Shown: piece by piece, positions 1 to 7,200 of the stretch
Numbering within the stretch: the stretch's first letter is position 1
Layout: every line of letters begins with the position of its first letter
Source of the DNA: Lysobacter soli
GTDB lineage: Bacteria > Pseudomonadota > Gammaproteobacteria > Xanthomonadales > Xanthomonadaceae
Direction: 5' to 3'
Assembly (NCBI RefSeq): GCF_003382285.1
Contig: NZ_QTJR01000004.1
Location: 62,001 to 126,000, forward strand
Length of the DNA stretch: 64,000 nt
The notes under the pieces: model-generated
Told to the model about the DNA's origin: nothing
The model's database searches: none
The model's input: only the letters and a program-made list of their open reading frames with translations
Made by a program: the position numbers and the translations under genes

Positions 1-30
1 ATCACGACGTTGCACGATCGAACTTCCCCG

Positions 31-1365
31 TCACACCGCGTCGGACAGCGAGGTGAAGGTGAAATCGCGCAGCTTCATCGGCGGGATCATCATCACGAAC
101 GAGGATTCATCGCCGGCCACGCGCACCGGACGGCCGAGTTCCTCGATGTTGTTGAGCATGATCACCGGCGACTCGTTGAAGCGGAAGTTCTTCACCGGGT
201 GCTTGATCTGGCCGTTCTCGATGTAAAAGGTGCCGTCGCGCGTGAGGCCGGTCAGCAGCACGGTCTGCGGATCGACCATGCGGATGTACCAGGTGCGCGT
301 GACGAGGATGCCCTTCTGCGTGCCGCGCACCAGGTCGGCCGTGGACTTGTCGCCGCCGGCGACCAGCAGGTTGCCCGGCTCGCCCACGGCGCGCTTGCCC
401 TGCTTCTTGGCCCAGTAGCGCGAGTAGTTGAGCGCGACGACCTTGCCGTTCTCGACGATGTTCATCTTCTCGCGCGGCAGGCCTTCGGAATCCCACGGCA
501 GCACCGGCGCGCGCGGATCCCACGGGTCGGCGCTGATGTTCACGCGCGAGTCGTAGACCTGCTCGCCGAGCTTGTTGCCGCCGCCCTTCTTCGACAGGAA
601 GCTGCGGCCTTCGTCGGCCTGGCGCGCGTCGAAGAAATTCATCATGAACGAGATCAGGCCCGCGGCCGCGGCCGGTTCCAGGATCACGGTGTACTTGCCC
701 GGCTCCAGCGCCTTGGCTTCGGCCGATTCGGTGGCCTTGCGCATGGCGGTGCGGATGTCGGCGTCGGCCTTGAAGTCCGACGCGTCCTTCAGGTTGCGAC
801 CGACCCAGCCCGAACCGCGGCCGTCTTCGGTGCGCACGGTGCAGGTGTAGTTGAAGTTCGCGCCGCGCTGGTAGGCGAAGTTGCCGTTGGAGTTGGCGAT
901 GGCCACGAAGTTCTGGCCGTCTTCCAGGAAGCCCGCGGCGATCAGCTTCTCGCCCTTGCACGGGCCGATGGAATCGGCCGCCACCTTGGCGCGGTATTCC
1001 GGCGTGATGCCCGCCGTGGATTCGCTGAAGGTCGGGCTCGGCTTGTAGGTCTGCTTCTCGATCGCCGGCATGAACTCCGGGTTTTCCGGCGCCAGGCGCG
1101 CGAGGTCCTCGGCGCGACGCACGACGCGTTCGAGCGAGGCGTCGTCGAACTCGTTGATGGTCGCCGTGCCCACGCGGTTGCCGAAGGCGACTTCGACCGC
1201 GAGTTCGGTGTTGTCGACGATGCCGCTGGTGGAGATGTTGTTCAGCGCGAAACGGATGTTGCCGTCGACCGAGCCCGACAGCGTCGCGCTGATCTGGTCG
1301 GCCTTGGACAGCTTGATGACCTTGTCCAGGATGGCCTTGGACTGTTCTTCGGTGAAGATGCTCAT
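31..1365 (-). CDS. TldE/PmbA-like protein, partner of the adjacent TldD
   Basis: A 444-residue protein of the TldD/PmbA family. It lacks the HExxxH zinc motif present in its upstream neighbour, so it is the TldE/PmbA-like, non-metal-binding half. In E. coli TldD and TldE form a heterodimeric protease that finishes peptide maturation and degrades unfolded peptides; that role is family knowledge, not shown here. The start is preceded by GGAGAAC about seven bases upstream. It begins 23 bp after the stop of the TldD gene, so the two are very likely co-transcribed. No signal peptide is visible at the N terminus (MSIFTEEQSKAILDK), although the partner carries a twin-arginine signal. Confidence 0.85.
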   Translation of the reverse strand: MSIFTEEQSKAILDKVIKLSKADQISATLSGSVDGNIRFALNNISTSGIVDNTELAVEVAFGNRVGTATINEFDDASLERVVRRAEDLARLAPENPEFMPAIEKQTYKPSPTFSESTAGITPEYRAKVAADSIGPCKGEKLIAAGFLEDGQNFVAIANSNGNFAYQRGANFNYTCTVRTEDGRGSGWVGRNLKDASDFKADADIRTAMRKATESAEAKALEPGKYTVILEPAAAAGLISFMMNFFDARQADEGRSFLSKKGGGNKLGEQVYDSRVNISADPWDPRAPVLPWDSEGLPREKMNIVENGKVVALNYSRYWAKKQGKRAVGEPGNLLVAGGDKSTADLVRGTQKGILVTRTWYIRMVDPQTVLLTGLTRDGTFYIENGQIKHPVKNFRFNESPVIMLNNIEELGRPVRVAGDESSFVMMIPPMKLRDFTFTSLSDAV

Positions 1366-1388
1366 TTATTCAGTTCTCCAGCGCGCGA

Positions 1389-3017
1389 TCAGCCGAGGCT
1401 GCGGGCGGTGTTGATGACGTTGATGCCGTTGAAGCGCGCCGTGCTCGAACCGTGCGAGACCGCCGAAACCTGGCCCGGCTGGCCCTTGCCGTCGAAGAAC
1501 GAACCGCCGAGGCGATAGTCGCTTTCGTCGCAGACGGCGGCGCAGGCGTTCCAGAATTCCGGCGTGCGGATCTGGTAGGCGACGTCCTCGATCTGCTGGG
1601 TGATCTTGCCGTTCTTGATCTCGTAGAACAGCTGGCCGCCGAACTGCGCGTTGTAGCGCTGCTGGTCGATGGAGAAGGAACCGTCGCCGATGATGTAGAT
1701 GCCGTTCTCGACGTCCTTGATCATGTCGGCGACCGACAGCTTGTTCTTGCCCGGCGCCAGCGACACGTTGGCCATGCGCTGGAACTGCACGCTCGACCAC
1801 GAGTCGGCGTAGCAGCAGCCGTCGGATTCGGTCTTGCCGAGGATGTGGGCCTGGTCGCGGATGGTCTGGTAGTCGACCAGCTTGCCGTCGCTGATGAGGT
1901 CCCACTTCTTGGTCTTCACGCCTTCGTCGTCGTACCCGACGGCGCCGAGGCTGCCCGGCTGGATCTTGTCGGCGAAGATGTTGACGATGCCGCTGCCGTA
2001 CTGGAAGCGCTCCTTCTGCTTGTCCAGCGTGGCGAAGCTGGTGCCGGCGTAGTTGGCTTCGTAGCCGAGCACGCGGTCGAGTTCGAGCGGATGGCCGACC
2101 GACTCGTGGATGGTGAGCCAGGTGTGCGACGGATCGAGCACGAGGTCGTACTTGCCCGGCTTGACCGACGGCGCCTTCAGCTTGGCCTTCGCCTGCTTTG
2201 CGGCCGCGATGGCGTCTTCCTTCATGTCGTACGACAGGCCGTAGTTCACGACGCCGTTCGGCGAGATCACCTTGCCCGACGATGCGCCGTCCAGGTACTC
2301 GAACCCCAGGCCCATCGGCGAGGACAGGCCGTCGCGCGTGCGGAACTTGCCGGTGGCCTGGTCGATGGCGGTGACGGTCATCGGCGCCCAGATGCGGTGC
2401 ACGTCCTGGTCGATGTAGCTGCCGTCGGTGGACGCGAAGTACTTCTGCTCGTTCACCAGGAACAGCATCGAGTTGACGAAGTTCGCGCCGGCGTTGATCG
2501 CCGCGGCGTTCACGCCAAGCAGCAGGTCGGCCTTGTCCTTCAGCGGCACTTCCATCGCGTTCTTCTTGATGGGCGTCTTCCACGACACCTCGCCCACGCC
2601 CGGCGCCTTGGCCAGCTGGACCGGCGTGGTCTGCATCTTCGCGTTGGCCTTGGCGATCGCCGCGGCCTGCTGCGCGGCCTTCACCACGCCCTGCGTGTTC
2701 AGCGCGTTGGTGGCGGCGAAGCCCCACGCGCCGTTGACCAGCACGCGCACGCCGATGCCGGTGGACTCGGTGTTCACGACGTTCTGGACCTTGTCCTCGC
2801 GCGTGATGACGAACTGGCGCAGGTAACGGCCGATGCGGACGTCGGAATAGCTGGCGCCCGCGGACGTGGCGGCCTGCAGCGCGGCGTCGGCCAGCTGCTT
2901 CTTCTTGGCCACGTCGAGGGTGGTGAGCAGCTCTTCGGCGGCGATGGCGCGGCCGAACGGCAACATCAGCCCGGCGACACCGATGCCGGACATGGTGAGG
3001 AAGGAACGTCTATCCAC
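1389..3017 (-). CDS. TldD-like zinc metalloprotease with twin-arginine signal
   Basis: A 542-residue TldD-family protein. The zinc motif HESVGH lies at residues 304-309, in the position of the family HExxxH site. I chose the GTG start at 3017 because a G-rich ribosome binding site precedes it and because it gives a clean N terminus MDRRSFLTMSGIGVAG, a twin-arginine signal followed by a hydrophobic stretch and an AIAA cleavage-like region near residue 27. The frame stays open 22 codons further upstream, but that extension is basic and unlike the family. It is first gene of a two-gene unit with the TldE-like gene. Export through Tat would place this protease outside the cytoplasm, unlike E. coli TldD. 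The substrate is unknown. Confidence 0.88.
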   Translation of the reverse strand: MDRRSFLTMSGIGVAGLMLPFGRAIAAEELLTTLDVAKKKQLADAALQAATSAGASYSDVRIGRYLRQFVITREDKVQNVVNTESTGIGVRVLVNGAWGFAATNALNTQGVVKAAQQAAAIAKANAKMQTTPVQLAKAPGVGEVSWKTPIKKNAMEVPLKDKADLLLGVNAAAINAGANFVNSMLFLVNEQKYFASTDGSYIDQDVHRIWAPMTVTAIDQATGKFRTRDGLSSPMGLGFEYLDGASSGKVISPNGVVNYGLSYDMKEDAIAAAKQAKAKLKAPSVKPGKYDLVLDPSHTWLTIHESVGHPLELDRVLGYEANYAGTSFATLDKQKERFQYGSGIVNIFADKIQPGSLGAVGYDDEGVKTKKWDLISDGKLVDYQTIRDQAHILGKTESDGCCYADSWSSVQFQRMANVSLAPGKNKLSVADMIKDVENGIYIIGDGSFSIDQQRYNAQFGGQLFYEIKNGKITQQIEDVAYQIRTPEFWNACAAVCDESDYRLGGSFFDGKGQPGQVSAVSHGSSTARFNGINVINTARSLG

Positions 3018-3269
3018 TGTTGTAGTACCCCCGGAGTGGGCCCGCGGACGCCGGAACGGCGGGCGGGCAGGCGATCGAGACAAAATCGCACCGACTGTGG
3101 GTGGGGGGCTCGGGGGCCGTCAAGTGACGAACGGGCTATAGGCGTTGGTCGTAAGGCGGCGCGGGGCGGAAGTGTGCGCTGGGTCGTGTGCGACGCTCGG
3201 GGCAGCGACTGTGCCGAATGCGGTGGAATGGCGAGGAACTCGCCAGGCACCGCATTCAATGGATGGCGA

Positions 3270-4103
3270 TCAACCGGCGATCGCCACTGCCGCGCCGCTG
3301 ACGCGTACGCCGTCGCGAAGGTTTTCCGGCACGGCGACGTCCAGCCGGCTCGGTCGCCCAAGGTCCACGCCCTGGTGGATGACGAACGCGCGTTCGGCAG
3401 GCAGCGCGTCGTTCGCCGCCAGGTACGCGCCGAGCGCTGCGGCCGCGGCGCCGGTCGCCGCATCCTCGACCACGCCGCCGGGCGGGAACGGGTTGCGTGC
3501 GTGGAAAGTGGTGTCGTTCTCGCGATGGATGAGGTCGATCGTCGTCCAGTCGCGCGCGGCCATCAGCGCGGCGAGTGCGTCGTAGTCGTAGTCCAGCCGC
3601 GCGAGTCGAGCGCGCGACGCGACCGCGATCACCGGATGCCACGCACCCGCGTATCCGATCGCCGGCGGCAAGGCGGGATCGAGTTCATCGCGATCCCAAC
3701 CCAGCGCGGCCAGCACGGCCGTCAGGTCCTCGTCCGCGAGCGGCTCCACGCGCGGCGCCACGCTGACCAGCGTCGCGCGTTGGCCCGCATCGACGTCCAC
3801 CCGCACGACGCCGGCGCGCGTGTGCAACGTGCGCTCGCCCGCGCCGTGCCGCTGCGCATGCGCGATGACGGCGGCGACAGTCGCGTGCCCGCAGAAGGTG
3901 ACTTCCGCCCGTGGGCTGAAATAGCGCACGTCGAACGCGCCGTCCTCGCGCGGCGAGAAGAACGCGGTTTCCGAATAGCCGACGTCGGCGGCGATCTGCT
4001 GCATCTGCGCGTCGGTGAGTCCGCGCGCGTCGAGCACGACACCGGCGGGATTGCCGCCGGCCGGATCGGTGGTGAAGGCGGTGTAGCGCAGGATCTCGGT
4101 CAT
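3270..4103 (-). CDS. PhzF-family isomerase/epimerase
   Basis: A 277-residue protein of the PhzF family. The N terminus reads MTEILRYTAFTTDPAGGNPA, the usual start of the first diaminopimelate-epimerase-like lobe. The catalytic glutamate of the family is in DVGYSETAFF near residue 45, and the C-terminal lobe has the Gly/Ala-rich ATGAAAAALGAYLA segment. Only the true phenazine-cluster PhzF has a proven reaction. No phenazine genes are nearby, so this is a generic PhzF-like enzyme of unknown substrate. It stands alone between the TldD/E pair and the autotransporter. Confidence 0.9.
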   Translation of the reverse strand: MTEILRYTAFTTDPAGGNPAGVVLDARGLTDAQMQQIAADVGYSETAFFSPREDGAFDVRYFSPRAEVTFCGHATVAAVIAHAQRHGAGERTLHTRAGVVRVDVDAGQRATLVSVAPRVEPLADEDLTAVLAALGWDRDELDPALPPAIGYAGAWHPVIAVASRARLARLDYDYDALAALMAARDWTTIDLIHRENDTTFHARNPFPPGGVVEDAATGAAAAALGAYLAANDALPAERAFVIHQGVDLGRPSRLDVAVPENLRDGVRVSGAAVAIAG

Positions 4104-4193
4104 GGCGGGCGTCCTTGGACTGGTGACGGTCCATGGTTGGCGCCGCCCCGTGTCCAGAACAACCCGCGCCGAAGGACGCTGTGTTGTGCACAG

Positions 4194-4220
4194 GCCGGCA
4201 CCGCGCGTGGCGGTGCCGGC
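4194..4220 (-). terminator. Hairpin 3' of the autotransporter gene
   Basis: A perfect 11-bp stem, GCCGGCACCGC pairing with GCGGTGCCGGC around a 5-nt loop, begins ten bases after the autotransporter stop codon. No run of U follows, so it may act as an mRNA 3' stabiliser or a weak terminator. Confidence 0.4.
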
Positions 4221-4229
4221 GTGCGTGCG

Positions 4230-7200
4230 TCAGGGCTTGGCGGCGTCCTGCGGCTGCGCCGCGTCGACGGCGTCGTCACGGAAGTTCGCTGCGCTCGCCG
4301 CCGCCGGCGAGAACGACAGCAGCAGGCCGAAGGTGCTGCTCGGACGCTGGCCGTCGGCGTGCTGGCGTCGGCCGAGCAGCGACAGCTTCCAGCCGCGGGC
4401 CAGTTCCATGTCGATGCCGCCGCCGTACGTCAGCGCGTTGTCGCCGTAGCCGCGCATGCCGAGCACATAACCGCCGTCCACCGGCAGCACGACGTAGTTC
4501 AGTTCCACGTCGCTGCGGTTCTCCAGCGTTTCGCGGTATTCGAGCATCCAGTACGGACGGAACGCCGAACCGCGCGGGGTGAGGATCGGGAAGCTGCCCT
4601 CCACGCCGAGCGACGCGCCGCTGTTCTCGACCGTCTGCGAACCGTAGGCGAGGTCGTAAATGCCCAGCCCCTGTTCGCGATACGCGTCGAGCGTCGTGCG
4701 GCTGGCGTCGAGGCGGCCGTAACCGGTCAGCGTCATGCCGATGCCGCCGCCGTGCTCGTAGCCGGCGGTGAGCGAACCGAACGCCTGGTCGCCGCTACGC
4801 GTGGCAGTGGCGGTCGCGTCGGCCACGTCGCTGTGGCGGCGGATGTCGAAGTCCAGCTCGCCCCAGCCGACGATGCCGTCGACGAACCAGCGCTGCGTCG
4901 GAAGCCACAGGCCGTACATCGACACGGCGCGCTGCTGCGCGTCCAGTCGCGAACGCGCGTCGTCCAGGTCGGTGTCGTCCCAGCCCCAGCCGCCGGCGAC
5001 GCCGAACAGCAGGCGGTCGTTGAAGCGCCAGTCGGCGCCGACGGTGACGCCGTCGCTCTGGAAGTCGGAATCGCCCTCATCGCGTCCGCCGCTGGTGATC
5101 GCGCCCGCCGACCACACCGCGAGGCCGGTAGGCAGGTGCGCGGTGTCCATCGACGCGAACTGCTCGGCGCTCATCGACACCGCGCCGCCGGAACGGCTCG
5201 CCATCGCGAACGTGAGGTCGTTGCGCGAGTGGTTCGCGGTGGCGAAGCGCTGCTCGCGCAAGCGGCCCTGGATGTTCGACAGCTGCGCCGCGGCGAAGCG
5301 CACGCTCGCATCCACCTGCGCCTGCAATCCGCCGGCGACGCTCGCGTCCTTGGTCGGATCGGGGCGATCGGTGACGGTCAGCGTCGCACTCACCGTGCCC
5401 TGCGCGTAGTTGCCGTCGGCGGCCTGCGTGGCGACGAGCGTGGTCACGCCCGCACCGACGATGGTCACGCGACGCCCGCTCACGGTGGCGACCGCCGGAT
5501 TGCTGCTGGTGAAGGTGAACGCGCCGCGGCTGTCGCTGCCCGGATCGGGCAGATCGAACGCGGCCTCGCCGACGACGCGGCTCATCTCGCCCAGCCACGA
5601 CAGCGTCGGCGTCGCGCGACCGATCACCACCGGCAGCGCGACCTGCGGCGCGGCGACGTAATCGTTCGAGCCGGCCTGGTCGGCGGTGAGCGCGCACGTG
5701 CCGGCCGCCTTCATCGTCACGACATTGCCCGCGACCGTGCACACGGCCTGCGTCGTGCTGGCGAACGTCACCGGATTGCCCGACGCACCACCCACGGCAG
5801 CGAGCGCGAAGGTGCCGTTCGGCGCGAACACCGGCGCCGACGGAGTGGCCGTGAAGCCGGTGATGACCTGCGTCGCGGCGGAAATCGCCACGTCGAGCGT
5901 CAGCTGCGGCGCGGCGTTGTAGTTGCCGTCGCCGGCCTGGTCGGCGGTGAGCGAGCACGTGCCGGCCGACAGCATCGTCACGGTGCTGCCGTTGATGGTG
6001 CACACCGAGGTCGTCGTGCTGCCGAACACGACCGCGCTCGTCGACACGCCCGGCGTCGCCGACACGGTGAACATGCCGTTCGGCGCGAACACGGGCGCGG
6101 TCGGATTGGCGACGAAGTTCGTGATCGCCTGCGTCGCGGCGCCGATGGCGATGTCGAGCGTGACGCGCGGTGCGGCGCTGTAGTTCGCATTGCCGGCCTG
6201 GTCGGCCGTGAGCGAACACGTGCCCGCCGCGAGCATCGTCACCGTGCTGCCGGCTACGCTGCATGTCGCCGCGGTCGTGGAGGTGTACGTCACCGGCAGG
6301 CCCGAAGCGCCCCCCGTGGCCGTCACGCTGAACATGCCATTCGGCGCATACACCGGCGCGGCGGGGTTGGCGGCGAAGCCGGTGATCGCCTGCGTCGCCG
6401 CTCCGATTGCCACGTCGAGCGTCACGCGCGGCGCGGCGTTGTAGTTCGAATCGCCCGCCTGGTCGGCGGTAAGCGAACACGTGCCGGCGGCAACCATCGT
6501 CACGACGTTGCCGGCAACGGTGCAGACCGATGCCGTCGTGGTGCCGAACACCACCGCGCTGGTCGACACGCCCGGCGTCGCCGACACGGTGAACGTGCCG
6601 TTGGGCGCGTAGACCGGCGTCACCGGATGGGCGGCGAAGCCGGTAATCGCCTGGCCCGCCGTCGCAATGGCGACGTCGAGCGTCGCCTGCGGCGCCGCGC
6701 TGTAGTTGGCGCTGCCGGCCTGGTTCGCCGTGAGCGAGCACGTACCCGCCGACAACATCGTCACCGTGGTGCCGGCCACGCTGCACACGGAAGGCGCGGC
6801 GGAAGCGAACAGGACCGGAGCTCCCGATGCCCCGCCCGTGGCCGCGATGGCGAAGGTGCCGTTCGGCGCGAAGGTCGGCGCCGCCGGCGTCGATGCGAAA
6901 CCGGTGATCGCCTGGGGCGCGGCGCCGATGGTGACATCCAGCAGGACGCGTGGCGCGGCGTTGTGGTTCGCGTCGCCCGCCTGGTCGGCGGTGAGCGAGC
7001 AGGTGCCGGCGGCGAGCATGGTCACCACGTTGCCCGCGATGGCGCACACCTGCGGCGTCGTGCTGCCGTAGACCACGGCGCTCGTCGACACGCCCGGCGT
7101 CGCGGACACGGTGAACGTGCCGTTCGGCGAGTAGACCGGAGCCACGGGATTGGCGGCGAAGCTGGTGATCGCCTGGCTGGCGGCGGCGATGGTGACGTCG

